Shown here piece by piece: positions 52,320 through 60,887 of a DNA stretch of 64,000 bases. The stretch is from JBQTIU01 sp052387815. GTDB lineage: Bacteria; Pseudomonadota; Alphaproteobacteria; CACIAM-22H2. The stretch spans positions 1 through 64,000 of the forward strand of contig JBQTIU010000012.1 of NCBI GenBank assembly GCA_052387815.1, in the 5' to 3' direction. Each line of letters starts with the position of its first letter. Within the stretch, counting starts at the first letter, position 1. The notes under the pieces are model-generated. The model had not been told where the DNA came from. It worked only from the letters and a program-made list of their open reading frames with translations, and searched no databases. A program made the position numbers and the translations under genes.

Positions 52320-53563
52320 CCGATCCCGACCCCGTCGCGGCGCAATACGAGGCCTATCCCTACCCGAGCCGCGACCCCGAGGACGAGCGTCGACGACTCG
52401 TCACCGGCTCGCCCAGCCATCTCGACGAGGTCAACCATTACGTGTTCGGCGGGCGGCGCGATTTCCGCGCCCCCTTCCGGGCGCTGATCGCCGGCGGCGG
52501 GACCGGCGATGCGACGATCATGCTCGCCCAGCAACTCACCGACCGCGGCGCGCCCGCCGAGGTGGTCTACCTCGACCGCTCCACTGCCGCCCGCCGGGTC
52601 GCCGAGGCGCGCGCCACGGCGCGCGGCCTTGCCAACCTCAGGTTCGTGACCGCCTCGCTCCTCGATTTGCCGGCGCTCGGGCTTGGCGCCTTCGACTACA
52701 TCGATTGCTGCGGCGTGCTCCATCACCTGCCCGACCCCGGCGCCGGCCTGGCGGTGCTCGCCCGCAGCCTCGCCGCGGGCGGCGGGCTCGGCGTCATGGT
52801 CTACGGCGAATACGGGCGCACCGGAATCTACCCGGCGCAGGAGATGCTGCGCATGATCGCCGGGCCCGAACTGCCGCCGGCCGAGCGCCTCGCCGTGGCG
52901 CGCCGGCTGGTCGACGGCCTGCCGGCCGGCAACTGGCTGAAGCGCAACCCGATCATGGCCGAGGCGCGGACGGGGGACGCGGCGCTGTTCGACCTGCTCT
53001 TGAACGCAGTCGACCGCGCCTATCGCGTCGAGGAGGTCGGCGCGCTGGCCGCGCGGGCCGGCCTGCGCATCGCGGCATTCGTGCCGCCGGCGCTCTACGA
53101 GCCCGAGACCTGGATCGAGGATCCCGTGGTCCGCGCCCGCCTCGCCGGGCTCGACGCGCCCTCTCGCGCCGCCTTCGCCGAGCAGGCGAGCGGGGCGATC
53201 AAGGTTCACATCTTCTACGCCGTAGCCGCCGACAACCCCGTCGCCCCGCCGGCCGCCGACGATCCCGCGGCGGTGCCGCGCTGGTGCGAGCCGGTCGCCG
53301 GCAACCCCGACGCGCCGGCGCGCGGCCGGCCGACCCTGGCGGTCGAATTGGGCGGCGCCACGCGCCGGTTCGAGCTGCCGCCGCTCGGGCCCACGATCAT
53401 CGGCCGCATCGACGGCCAGGCCACGCTCGCCGCCCTCCACCGCGGCCTGGCGGCGGGCCCCGCCCCGGGGCTGTCGTGGCCGGGGTTCCTTGACGCGTTT
53501 CGCGCCACCTACGGCCCGCTCCATGGGCTCGGCAAGCTGATGCTCGCCCTGCCGCCGGCCTGA
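52316..53563 (+). CDS. class I SAM-dependent methyltransferase with C-terminal extension
   Basis: This 415-residue protein begins AAQYEAYPYPSRDP, then has the SAM motif ALIAGGGTGDATIML near 57-71, DYIDCCGVLHHLPDPGAGL, and a helical insert. Residues 290-415 form a separate Pro/Ala-rich region ending in GPLHGLGKLMLALPP. The fold is that of small-molecule or protein methyltransferases; no substrate can be read. The C-terminal third is unassigned, possibly a winged helix. It overlaps the quinone reductase by ATGA. Confidence 0.85.
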   Translation: MTDPDPVAAQYEAYPYPSRDPEDERRRLVTGSPSHLDEVNHYVFGGRRDFRAPFRALIAGGGTGDATIMLAQQLTDRGAPAEVVYLDRSTAARRVAEARATARGLANLRFVTASLLDLPALGLGAFDYIDCCGVLHHLPDPGAGLAVLARSLAAGGGLGVMVYGEYGRTGIYPAQEMLRMIAGPELPPAERLAVARRLVDGLPAGNWLKRNPIMAEARTGDAALFDLLLNAVDRAYRVEEVGALAARAGLRIAAFVPPALYEPETWIEDPVVRARLAGLDAPSRAAFAEQASGAIKVHIFYAVAADNPVAPPAADDPAAVPRWCEPVAGNPDAPARGRPTLAVELGGATRRFELPPLGPTIIGRIDGQATLAALHRGLAAGPAPGLSWPGFLDAFRATYGPLHGLGKLMLALPPA

Positions 53564-53575
53564 CGGCCTCGGCGG

Positions 53576-54079
53576 TCAAGCCGGCGGCGCCTCGCGCAAA
53601 TAGAAGAGCAGGTCGAGCGGCGGCGGGTCCGCGCCGGCGTGCGACAACAGCCCGTGGACCTGGCCACGGTGGTGGGTCTGGTGGTTGAAGAAATGGGCGA
53701 GCACGAACCGCATCGGCGTCGCCTGCGACTCGCCTTTCATGTTCCGATAGCGCAGCGTGGTGTTGAGGGTCGGCGGATCGAGGCCGTCGATCAAGTTGAT
53801 GATCTGCGCGTCCTCCGCCTCGCGGGCCACGCGCAAGCCCACCAAATCGCCGTAGAGGATCTGGTCGAGCGACTTGATGCCGTGGTCGTGAGCAGCAATG
53901 CGGCTGAGCCAGATGCGGTCGCCGACCAGGATGTGATTGAGCGTGGCGTGGATCGAGCCGAAGAACGACGGCCGCACCTTCATGTACGCGGCCTCGGGCA
54001 GCGCCGCGCAGGCGCCATAGAGCCGCCGGTTGGCCCATTGGTTGTAGCGGGCGAGCGTGCGGAAATAATCGTCCTTCAT
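53576..54079 (-). CDS. DinB-family protein
   Basis: This 167-residue four-helix bundle has RYNQWANRRLYGACAALP, SIHATLNHILVGDRIWLSRI and the metal-binding His set including HFFNHQTHHRGQVHGLL. DinB proteins carry a three-His metal site and are often thiol transferases or stress proteins. It is convergent with the methyltransferase gene. The composite hairpin element lies upstream of it. Confidence 0.92.
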   Translation of the reverse strand: MKDDYFRTLARYNQWANRRLYGACAALPEAAYMKVRPSFFGSIHATLNHILVGDRIWLSRIAAHDHGIKSLDQILYGDLVGLRVAREAEDAQIINLIDGLDPPTLNTTLRYRNMKGESQATPMRFVLAHFFNHQTHHRGQVHGLLSHAGADPPPLDLLFYLREAPPA

Positions 54080-54143
54080 CGGCTATCTCCCCTGCCTCCG
54101 AGGCGAAGATTGCGCTCAGGCACCCGCACCGGTCAACCGCCGC

Positions 54144-54175
54144 CGCCCGCGGGCCGGTTTGAAACCGGCCCCTAC
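54144..54175. repeat. GTAGGGG-type hairpin, copy 7 (half unit)
   Basis: GGGCCGGTTTGAAACCGGCCC is followed by CTAC. The left hairpin is missing or reduced to GCCCGC. It lies 15 bases from the next unit, between the dinB-like gene and the MFS gene. Confidence 0.8.
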
Positions 54176-54189
54176 AACGTCATTCGGGT

Positions 54190-54215
54190 GTAGGGGCGGG
54201 TCTCAAGACCCGCCC
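54190..54215. repeat. GTAGGGG-type hairpin, copy 8 (half unit)
   Basis: GTAGGGGCGGGTCTC pairs with GAGACCCGCCC-like arms (AGACCCGCCC). Only the left half of the double unit is present. With copy 7 it may be an inverted or split pair. Confidence 0.78.
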
Positions 54216-54282
54216 GTTTCGACCCCCCCGCCCGCTGGCGGCCGGGCGGCCGGGCCTGTAGGGTGCCGCCCGGGGGGACTTG

Positions 54283-55503
54283 ATGTTCAAGTCGAATCTT
54301 TACGGCTGGCTGGTCGCTGGCCTGTGTTTTCTGGGCCTCGCGCTGACCATGTCGGCGCGCGCCGGGCTTGGCCTCGTCATGCCCGTTTGGGAGGCCGAGT
54401 TCGGCTGGTCGCGCAGCTTCGTTTCGAGCGGCGGGGCGCTGGCCCTGATCGTCATCGCGGTGGTCGCGCCGATCGCCGGCAACGCGCTCGATCGCTTCGG
54501 CCCGCGCCTGCTGCTCGTCTTCGGGCTCATCATGGCGGGCATCGGCCTTTCGCTCACCGCCACCATGCAAGCCGCATGGCAATTCATCCTGTTCTTCGGC
54601 GTCATCTCGGCGGTCGGCTTCGCGATCATGGCCAACCATCTCGTCAGCTCGACCGTGGCGCTGCTGTTCACCGACGATCGCGGGCTGGCGACCGGCGCGG
54701 CCACCGCCGGGTCGACCGCGGGTCAGCTCCTCTTGGTTCCCCTCCTCGCCCTCGTGTTGTCGACGGCCGGCTGGCGGCCGGCTTTCGCGGCGCTCGGCCT
54801 CGGCGCTTTCGCGCTCGCTTGTGTCATGCTGTGGCTGCTTCGTTCGCGCCCGGCCGGCGGCGGACGCGGCGGCGAGGGCGGCCGCGAGAAGCTGGGCGCG
54901 CGGCTCATGTTCCTCGTCCGCAGCCGGGTGTTCCACGCCCTGTTCTGGAGTTTCACGATCTGCGGCTTCACCACCGCCGGCGTGATCGAGACCCATCTCA
55001 TTCCCTACACCATCGCCTGCGGATTCCCGCCGCTCCAAGGGGCGACGGCCTATGGGGTGCTCGCCGCCTTCAACATGCTCGGCATGCTGGCCTCGGGCTA
55101 TCTCTCGGACCGCATGCACCGGCCGCTGCTCCTGGGCTCGATCTACGTCGGCCGCGGCCTCACGTTCCTTCTGCTCATGCACATCACCGGCGACGTGCAG
55201 CTTCTGTTCATCTTCGCCGTCGCCTTCGGGGTGGTCGACTATTCGACCGTGCCGCCGACGGCGAGCCTCGTCGCCTCGCACCTCGGCCTGCGCATCATGG
55301 GGCTGGCCATGGGCATCCTCGCCGCCGGCCACGCGCTGGGCGGCGCGCTCGGCGCCTTCCTGGGCGGCTATCTCTATGACCTGTTCGCCCGCTACGACCT
55401 GGTGTGGACGGCCTCGGTCGCTCTCGCGCTGTTGGCCGGCTTGATGTGCTTCACGATCCGCGAGACCCGCCAGCCCCGCCGCCTCGCCCCGCAGCCGGCG
55501 TGA
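54283..55503 (+). CDS. MFS transporter
   Basis: This 406-residue protein has twelve predicted helices. It begins LYGWLVAGLCFLGLALTMSARAG and has the A-loop NALDRFGPRLLLVFGLIMAGIG, equivalent to the MFS GxLaDrxGrkxxl motif. A long cytoplasmic middle loop (RPAGGGRGGEGGREK) separates the halves, and GYLSDRMHRPLLLG is the second-half counterpart. This layout resembles the oxalate/formate antiporter-like monocarboxylate group. The ATG at 54283 follows a GGGGGG-ACTTG ribosome site. Confidence 0.9.
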   Translation: MFKSNLYGWLVAGLCFLGLALTMSARAGLGLVMPVWEAEFGWSRSFVSSGGALALIVIAVVAPIAGNALDRFGPRLLLVFGLIMAGIGLSLTATMQAAWQFILFFGVISAVGFAIMANHLVSSTVALLFTDDRGLATGAATAGSTAGQLLLVPLLALVLSTAGWRPAFAALGLGAFALACVMLWLLRSRPAGGGRGGEGGREKLGARLMFLVRSRVFHALFWSFTICGFTTAGVIETHLIPYTIACGFPPLQGATAYGVLAAFNMLGMLASGYLSDRMHRPLLLGSIYVGRGLTFLLLMHITGDVQLLFIFAVAFGVVDYSTVPPTASLVASHLGLRIMGLAMGILAAGHALGGALGAFLGGYLYDLFARYDLVWTASVALALLAGLMCFTIRETRQPRRLAPQPA

Positions 55504-55535
55504 GGCGGTGGGACGTCTCATCACGCCGCAAGCGC

Positions 55536-55817
55536 TTATCGCACGGCCTTGGGTTCGCGATCGATGATGGTCATCCGGGCTCGCACCGGGCCCTCAGGGA
55601 TCGCCCGCCCGTGCTCCCATTCCTGGAGCGTGCGCAGATTGATGCCGAAACTCGCTGCGAACTTGGCCTGGCTCATGCCGAGCTTGCGGCGCATGGCGCG
55701 TACATCGACGCGCTCCGGCACCATGACGACCCTCACCCGCGCGCGGCCCTTGTCGCCGCGCAGGAACGCAAGCGCGTCCTCGGCGCCGCGAATGACGCTC
55801 TTGCCCGCCGTGCTCAT
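55536..55817 (-). CDS. XRE-family antitoxin-like regulator (NadS type)
   Basis: This 93-residue protein contains VRAMRRKLGMSQAKFAASFG and INLRTLQEWEHGRAIPEGPV, a single HTH that matches the NadS/HigA-like antitoxin group. No toxin gene is adjacent: the next upstream gene is a metabolic one. The HTH resembles that of the XRE protein at 46307-46696 (INLRTLQEWE versus LNLRTLQDWE), so the two are likely paralogues. AAAGGGAG stands seven bases before the ATG. Confidence 0.82.
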   Translation of the reverse strand: MSTAGKSVIRGAEDALAFLRGDKGRARVRVVMVPERVDVRAMRRKLGMSQAKFAASFGINLRTLQEWEHGRAIPEGPVRARMTIIDREPKAVR

Positions 55818-55859
55818 GCCCGCGCTCCCTTTCGTATCTCGGCTTCGATGGTCGCCGCC

Positions 55860-57830
55860 TTACGTCCTGAGCTCCGGGCGGTCGCGGTAGAGCGCGAGGG
55901 CCTCGGGGTTGGCGAGCGCCTCGAGGTTCTTGATCGGCCGGCCGGCGACCGCGTCGCGCACCGCGAGCTCGACGAGCTTGCCGTTCTTGGTGCGCGGGAT
56001 GTCGGCGACCTCGATGATCTTCGCCGGCACGTGGCGCGGGGTCGTATTCTTGCGGATGCGGTCGCGGATCTTTTGCTCGAGCTCGGGCGTGAGCTCGAGC
56101 CCGTCGCGCAGGCGCACGAACAGCACCACCCGCACGTCGCTCTCCCACTCCTGGCCGACGGCGATGCTCTCCAGCACCTCGTCGAGCTGCTCGACCTGGC
56201 GGTAGATCTCGGCGGTGCCGATGCGCACGCCGCCGGGGTTCAAGACCGCGTCCGAGCGGCCGTAGATGACGATGCCGTCGTGCCCCGTGATCTCGGTCCA
56301 GTCGCCGTGGCACCACACGCCGGGGAAGCGCTCGAAATAGGCGGCGCGGTACTTGTTGCCGTCGGGGTCGTTCCAGAACCCGACCGGCATCGAGGGGAAC
56401 GGCTTCACGCACACCAGCTCGCCCTTGGCCCCCCGCACGCCGCGGCCCGCTTCGTCGAACACCTCGACCGCCATGCCGAGGCCGCGCGCCTGGATCTCGC
56501 CGCGCCACACCGCTCCGATGGGGTTGCCGCCGACGAAACAGCCGACGATGTCGGTGCCGCCCGAGATCGAGGCGAGGTGCAGGTCTTTCTTGATCTTCGC
56601 GTAGACGTAATCGAAGCCCTCGGGGACCAGCGGCGAGCCGGTCGAGGTGAGGGTGCGCAACGCCGCCAGCTTGTGGGTGCGCTCGGGCTCGATCTTGGCC
56701 TTGGCGCAGGCGTCGAGGAACTTGGCCGAGGTGCCGAGCAGGGTCATGCCGGCCGCATCGGCGAAATCGAAGATCACGTTGCCGCTGGGATGGAACGGCG
56801 AGCCGTCGTAGAGCAGGACCGTCGCCTCCGAGGCGAGCGCGGAGGCGAGCCAGTTCCACATCATCCACGAGCAGGTGGTGAAATAGAACACGCGGTCGCC
56901 CGGCTTGATGTCGCAATGGAACCGGTGCTCGGTCAAGTGCTTGAGGAGCGTGCCGCCGGCGCCGTGAACGATGCATTTGGGCACCCCGGTGGTGCCCGAC
57001 GAATAGAGGATGTAGAGCGGGTGATCGAAGGGCAGGCGCCGGAAGCCGATCGGAGCCACGCCGTAGGGCGCGATCAAGTCGGCGAGCGCGACCGCGCCCT
57101 TGATTCGGGCGAGGCTGGGCGCGGCGGCCACATAGGGGAGGACGACGATCTTGGCGAGCGCGGGCAGGCGCAGGGCGATGTCCTCGAGCTTGGCCAGGCA
57201 GTCGTGCGCCTTGCCGTTGTAATAGTAGCCGTCGACCGCGAACAGGACCTTGGGCTCGATCTGGCCGAAGCGGTCGATGACGCCCTGGACGCCGAAGTCC
57301 GGCGAGCACGACGACCACACCCCGCCGAGGCTCGCCGACGCCAGCATGGCGATCATCGCCTCGGGCAGGTTGGGCAGGTAGCCGGCGACGCGATCGCCGG
57401 GTCCCACGCCCAGCGCCCGCAGCGCTTGGCTGAGCCGCGACACCGCGGCATGAAGCTCGTCCCAGCTGAACTCGCGGCGGACCTTGTCCTCGCCCCAGAA
57501 CACCATCGCCGGGCCTGGGCCCTTCCGGCGCAGCAGGTTTTCGGCGAAGTTGAGCCGCGCCCCAGGGAAGAACCGCGCGCCCGGCATGCGATCGCCATCG
57601 ACGATCGCCGCCGCGCCTTGGGTGTCGGCGATCACGCCGCAGAACGACCACACCTGGCGCCAGAATTCGGCCGGCCGGTCGACCGACCAGCGCCACAAAT
57701 CGCCGAAATCCTCGAGCCTCACCCCGTGGGCCTGCTCGGCCGCGCGCATGAAGGCGGTCAGGTTGGCGGCCGCGACGCGCGCCGGCGAGGGCTGCCACAT
57801 GGGCGCGGCCGCGCCGGAGGCTTGACGCAT
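55860..57830 (-). CDS. acetoacetyl-CoA synthetase
   Basis: This 656-residue adenylate-forming enzyme activates acetoacetate with ATP and CoA. It has YILYSSGTTGVPKCIVHG near 268-285, the STGSPLVPEGF and SGGTDIVGCF motifs typical of acetoacetate-CoA ligase, DWTEITGHDGIVIYGRSD, and catalytic Lys in TKNGKLVEL near 615. The pairing motif W-W is replaced by the ketone-body type SGGTD. The ATG at 57830 is used; a longer reading adds 25 residues without similarity. It fits ketone-body or polyhydroxybutyrate use together with the SDR gene opposite. Confidence 0.94.
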   Translation of the reverse strand: MRQASGAAAPMWQPSPARVAAANLTAFMRAAEQAHGVRLEDFGDLWRWSVDRPAEFWRQVWSFCGVIADTQGAAAIVDGDRMPGARFFPGARLNFAENLLRRKGPGPAMVFWGEDKVRREFSWDELHAAVSRLSQALRALGVGPGDRVAGYLPNLPEAMIAMLASASLGGVWSSCSPDFGVQGVIDRFGQIEPKVLFAVDGYYYNGKAHDCLAKLEDIALRLPALAKIVVLPYVAAAPSLARIKGAVALADLIAPYGVAPIGFRRLPFDHPLYILYSSGTTGVPKCIVHGAGGTLLKHLTEHRFHCDIKPGDRVFYFTTCSWMMWNWLASALASEATVLLYDGSPFHPSGNVIFDFADAAGMTLLGTSAKFLDACAKAKIEPERTHKLAALRTLTSTGSPLVPEGFDYVYAKIKKDLHLASISGGTDIVGCFVGGNPIGAVWRGEIQARGLGMAVEVFDEAGRGVRGAKGELVCVKPFPSMPVGFWNDPDGNKYRAAYFERFPGVWCHGDWTEITGHDGIVIYGRSDAVLNPGGVRIGTAEIYRQVEQLDEVLESIAVGQEWESDVRVVLFVRLRDGLELTPELEQKIRDRIRKNTTPRHVPAKIIEVADIPRTKNGKLVELAVRDAVAGRPIKNLEALANPEALALYRDRPELRT

Positions 57831-57971
57831 GGCGATGTCCTCGGTCGAACGCCGTCCAGCCAAGACGGCGCGGCGATTTAACCCCATTCCGCGAGCCAAG
57901 GACAAGGCCGGCGGCCCGGATGCCCCGGCGCCGGCGATCTGCTAGAACCGCCCATTCGGAGGGGCTTGCGG

Positions 57972-58733
57972 ATGCAACTCAAGGGCCAGGCGGCGATCGT
58001 CACCGGCGGCGGGTCGGGGCTGGGGGCGGCGGCGGCCCGCGCGCTGGCCGGCGCCGGGGCCAAGGTCGCGGTCTGCGACATCAATCCCGATGCCGCGGCC
58101 CAACTCGCCGGCGAGTTCGGCGGCCTGGCGGTGGTCTGCGACGTGGCCGACGCCGGTGCTGCCGAGGCCGCGCTCGGGGCGGCGCGGGCCGCGCACGGCG
58201 CGGCGCGGGTGCTCGTCAACTGCGCCGGCATCGGGCCCGCCCAGCGGATCGTCGGCAAGGACGGGCCGATGCCGCTTCAAGATTTCGCGCGCGTCATCGA
58301 CGTCAACCTGATCGGCACCTTCAACCTGATGCGGCTGGCCGCCGCCGACATGGCAGCCCTCGAGCCGCTCGCCGACGGCGAGCGGGGGGTGATCGTCCAG
58401 ACCGCCTCGGTCGCCGCCTACGAGGGCCAGATCGGGCAAGCCGCTTATGCGGCATCCAAGGGCGGCATCGTCGCGCTGACCCTGCCGGCGGCGCGGGAGT
58501 TCGCGCGCTTCGGCGTGCGGGTGATGACCATCGCGCCCGGCCTGTTCGCAACCCCGCTCCTCTTGGGCATGCCGCAGCCGGTCCAAGACAGCCTGGCCGC
58601 CAGCGTCCCCTTCCCCGCCCGCTTCGGGGCGCCCGAGGAATACGCCAAGCTCGTCCTCCACATCGTCGACAACGTCATGCTCAACGGCGAGGTCATTCGC
58701 CTCGACGGCGCGCTGCGCATGCCGGCGCGATGA
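57972..58733 (+). CDS. SDR-family 3-hydroxyacyl-CoA dehydrogenase (type II-like)
   Basis: This 253-residue short-chain dehydrogenase begins with TGGGSGLGAAAARALAGAGA (TGxxxGxG), has NCAG at about 81, then a Ser in VIVQTASVAAYEGQIGQAAY, and Tyr-xxx-Lys in YAASKGG. The form resembles mammalian HSD17B10-like dehydrogenases acting on short 3-hydroxyacyl-CoA. The C-terminal segment NVMLNGEVIRLDGALRM is typical. It is divergent from the acetoacetyl-CoA synthetase gene with a 141-base gap, so both may be regulated together. Confidence 0.9.
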   Translation: MQLKGQAAIVTGGGSGLGAAAARALAGAGAKVAVCDINPDAAAQLAGEFGGLAVVCDVADAGAAEAALGAARAAHGAARVLVNCAGIGPAQRIVGKDGPMPLQDFARVIDVNLIGTFNLMRLAAADMAALEPLADGERGVIVQTASVAAYEGQIGQAAYAASKGGIVALTLPAAREFARFGVRVMTIAPGLFATPLLLGMPQPVQDSLAASVPFPARFGAPEEYAKLVLHIVDNVMLNGEVIRLDGALRMPAR

Positions 58734-58782
58734 CGCCGGACCGAGAGCCTGTCCGCCGCCGGCCGTCGGACCGCCGCCCGCC

Positions 58783-59070
58783 TCAGGCGATGCTGTCGAT
58801 GAACGTCGCGAGCCCGATGTCGCGCTCCGACAGCCCGCCCACATCATGGGTCGAAAGCGTGATCTCGACCCGGTTGTAGACGTTGAACCATTCGGGATGG
58901 TGGTCCATTTTCTCGGCCATCAGCGCGACCCGGCCCATGAATCCGAAGGCGGCGTTGAAGTCCTTGAACCTGAACTCCTTCGTGATGGCGTCGCGGCCCG
59001 CCACCGCGGCCCAACCGGCGAGCTCGGCGAGCCCCCGGGCCCGCCCCAGGCCTTCCAGTTTTTCGACCAT
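58783..59070 (-). CDS. phhB: 4a-hydroxytetrahydrobiopterin dehydratase (PCD/DCoH family)
   Basis: This 95-residue small enzyme has FKDFNAAFGFMGRVALMAEK then MDHHPEWFNVYNRVEITLST, the PCD signature with conserved His-His-Pro. The enzyme recycles the pterin carbinolamine made by phenylalanine hydroxylase or in molybdopterin pathways. No phhA is in the window. GGGAGG lies six bases before the ATG. Confidence 0.95.
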   Translation of the reverse strand: MVEKLEGLGRARGLAELAGWAAVAGRDAITKEFRFKDFNAAFGFMGRVALMAEKMDHHPEWFNVYNRVEITLSTHDVGGLSERDIGLATFIDSIA

Positions 59071-59156
59071 GCACCGCCTCCCTTGGGACCGATGATCCGA
59101 CCGCGAGAGCTTGGACCGGCTTTCCCCGCCGATCAAGCCGACGTATGGTGGGCGCC

Positions 59157-59561
59157 ATGAGCAAGCGTTCTATCCTCGCCCCCGATCTCGCCGACCTCGA
59201 GGGGCTGGCGCGCGAGGCGCTCAAGACCATCCCCGAGGTCCTGCGCCGCCATGTGCGCGACGTGGTCATCCGGGTCGAGGAATTCCCCGACGAGGAGACC
59301 GAGCGCGAGATGGAACTCGACAGCCCGTTCGATCTCCTCGGCCTCTATCGCGGCATCGATCTGACGCGCAAGAGCGTCGCCGATGTCTCGCAGGGACCGG
59401 ACATGATCTTCCTCTACCGCCGGCCGCTGCTCGACTACTGGTGCGAGAGCGGCGAGGACCTCCAGCACGCGGTCCGCCACGTACTGATCCACGAGATCGG
59501 CCACCATTTCGGCCTTTCGGACGCCGACATGGAGGCGATCGAGGCCGAGGAGCGGGACTAG
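59157..59561 (+). CDS. zincin-like metallopeptidase (DUF1025/MMP-like)
   Basis: This 134-residue protein has a C-terminal zinc site HVLIHEIGHHFGLSDADM (HExxHxxG), the signature of the short zincin family PF06262. The N-terminal part has VVIRVEEFPDEETEREME. Substrates are unknown. The ATG at 59157 is preferred; another at 59145 adds four residues. The next gene starts four bases after its stop. Confidence 0.9.
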   Translation: MSKRSILAPDLADLEGLAREALKTIPEVLRRHVRDVVIRVEEFPDEETEREMELDSPFDLLGLYRGIDLTRKSVADVSQGPDMIFLYRRPLLDYWCESGEDLQHAVRHVLIHEIGHHFGLSDADMEAIEAEERD

Positions 59562-59565
59562 CGCC

Positions 59566-59991
59566 ATGCGCAGGCAGACCGTAACCAAAGCGGACCTCGA
59601 GCTCATCGAGGCCGCCCGGCGCGTCATCAAGGCGCTGTATGCCGAGAACCGCCATCACATCGGGGCGGCGGCGAGGACCCGCTCGGGGCGCGTCTACACG
59701 GCCGTGCATCTCGACACCTATGTCGGCCGCGCCTCGGTGTGCGCCGAGGCGATCGCGATCGGCAAGGCGCTCGCGGAGGGCGACCGCGACATCGAGTGCC
59801 TGGTGTCGGTGCGCCATCCGCGCCCGCGCGAGAAGAACCGCGAGATCGCGGTGGTCTCGCCGTGCGGCATTTGCCGCGAGCTGCTGGCCGATTTCACCCC
59901 CCATTGCACGGTGATCATTCCTGCGAACAGGGGTCTCGCGCGCGTGCCGGTCATCGACCTCTTGCCGAGCAAATACGTGCGCTTGACGTGA
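59566..59991 (+). CDS. cytidine deaminase-like zinc enzyme
   Basis: This 141-residue protein has the deaminase zinc motif in two parts: VCAEAIAIGKAL (C/HAE with the catalytic Glu) near 58-69 and PCGICRELLADF (PCxxC) near 100-111. It belongs to the cytidine/blasticidin-S deaminase group. The Arg-rich N-terminus is longer than in the short cdd family. It is probably co-transcribed with the zincin gene. Confidence 0.88.
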   Translation: MRRQTVTKADLELIEAARRVIKALYAENRHHIGAAARTRSGRVYTAVHLDTYVGRASVCAEAIAIGKALAEGDRDIECLVSVRHPRPREKNREIAVVSPCGICRELLADFTPHCTVIIPANRGLARVPVIDLLPSKYVRLT

Positions 59992-60046
59992 GGTGAGCGC
60001 ACAACCCCCCGCGCTGCCATGCTTTTCAGGGCGGCGGATAAACGGC

Positions 60047-60452
60047 CAGGTCGGTGAGCACCGGGCGCATCCGCGCCGCGCGCCGCTCTCACGAGCGCCT
60101 CCTCGAGGGTTGCGATGGGCAATGCCCGGCCCTGCGCCAGCTCGACGTAGGCGGCGTCCTAAGGTGGTGAGTTGATACTGAGCGGCGACGCGCGCTGATG
60201 TCGAGGAGCGAAACAAGCTGCGTGTCGACCGCCAGCGGCAGGCGGCTTGCCTGGTCGAGAATTTGCCGAACGGCGCGCGGCGCGGATGCGCCCGCGGCGT
60301 TCGGCGAATAAAAGCGCGTTGGCGAACTCCAGGCGCCACAGCGCCGGCACCCACAGTTCCGTATCGGCGACCCGATCGAGCAGGCTTTCGGCGAAGTCGG
60401 TCTTCTCGTCTTCGAAATACGAGGGCAGAGTAACCGAGCAGTCGAGCACCAT
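60047..60452 (-). pseudogene. vapC-like PIN-domain toxin, broken by frameshifts
   Basis: The ATG at 60452 reads MVLDCSVTLPSYFEDEKTDF then AESLLDRVADTELWVPALWRLEFANALLFAERRGRI, a PIN domain with acidic residues Asp4 and Glu at EFANALL. The frame then changes to QILDQASRLPLAVDTQLVSLL (near 60,290), again to QYQLTT (near 60,190), and to LPIATLEEALVRAARG further on. Three frames together cover the normal 135-residue toxin, so this is an inactivated copy. It is the partner of the Phd-like gene at 60697. Confidence 0.8.
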
Positions 60453-60697
60453 CCGTAATTGCGCCCGGCATTGACAAGGTCTTCGACGGTCATGTCGGCA
60501 AGCCTGGTGCCCTTGCGGGTCGCGCGGATTTCATTGAGGAGGGCGCGCACGGTCGTCTTATCGCTGACGGTTCGTGCGGGGATCAGGATCGCAACCGGCT
60601 CGCCATGTTGCGTGATGGTGATTTTCTCGCCCGTCGCCACGCGGTCAAGTAATTTAGAAAAATGGGTTTTTGCTTCGAACGAGCCAACGGTTGCCAT
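60089..60697 (-). CDS. Phd/YefM-type antitoxin of VapC pair, reading through into toxin gene
   Basis: From ATG 60697 the first 80 residues are the antitoxin: MATVGSFEAKTHFSKLLDRV, then GEKITITQHGEPVAILIPAR and MTVEDLVNAGRNYG. Normal antitoxins stop about here. In this copy no stop is present, and the frame runs out of frame through the whole vapC region to a TGA at 60089. The last 120 residues are therefore not a natural protein. The second copy at 63862 does the same, so stop loss preceded the duplication. The antitoxin proper spans about 60,445-60,697. Confidence 0.7.
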   Translation of the reverse strand: MATVGSFEAKTHFSKLLDRVATGEKITITQHGEPVAILIPARTVSDKTTVRALLNEIRATRKGTRLADMTVEDLVNAGRNYGWCSTARLLCPRISKTRRPTSPKACSIGSPIRNCGCRRCGAWSSPTRFYSPNAAGASAPRAVRQILDQASRLPLAVDTQLVSLLDISARRRSVSTHHLRTPPTSSWRRAGHCPSQPSRRRS

Positions 60698-60728
60698 CAC
60701 GTGTCTCCAGACTGGTCAACCAGTCTAG
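60309..60728. repeat. direct repeat of Phd-VapC cassette, copy A
   Basis: This stretch of about 420 bases is present again at 63474-63894 in the same orientation with few changes (roughly nine of ten bases alike by eye). It starts in the vapC codons for FANALL and ends after the operator palindrome. The part of vapC downstream exists only in this copy. Confidence 0.85.
60709..60726. promoter_or_regulatory. perfect palindrome upstream of the Phd-like gene (operator)
   Basis: AGACTGGTCAACCAGTCT is a perfect 18-base palindrome apart from the central CA, 12 bases before the antitoxin ATG. On the minus strand it contains TTGACC. Phd-like antitoxins repress at such sites. Confidence 0.65.
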
Positions 60729-60887
60729 CCATCATAGCGCAAAAATAGTTCGGCGGGTAGATCCAGATAAGCGCGGAACTTTCCTCGCGCATCCCTTTTC
60801 GTCAATAGCTCTCGCGTGGTGCCCGTTCGTGCTGGAACGACCGCCCGCGAACGCCGGCTACATCACGATGGCGCACGGCGCGCCGCG

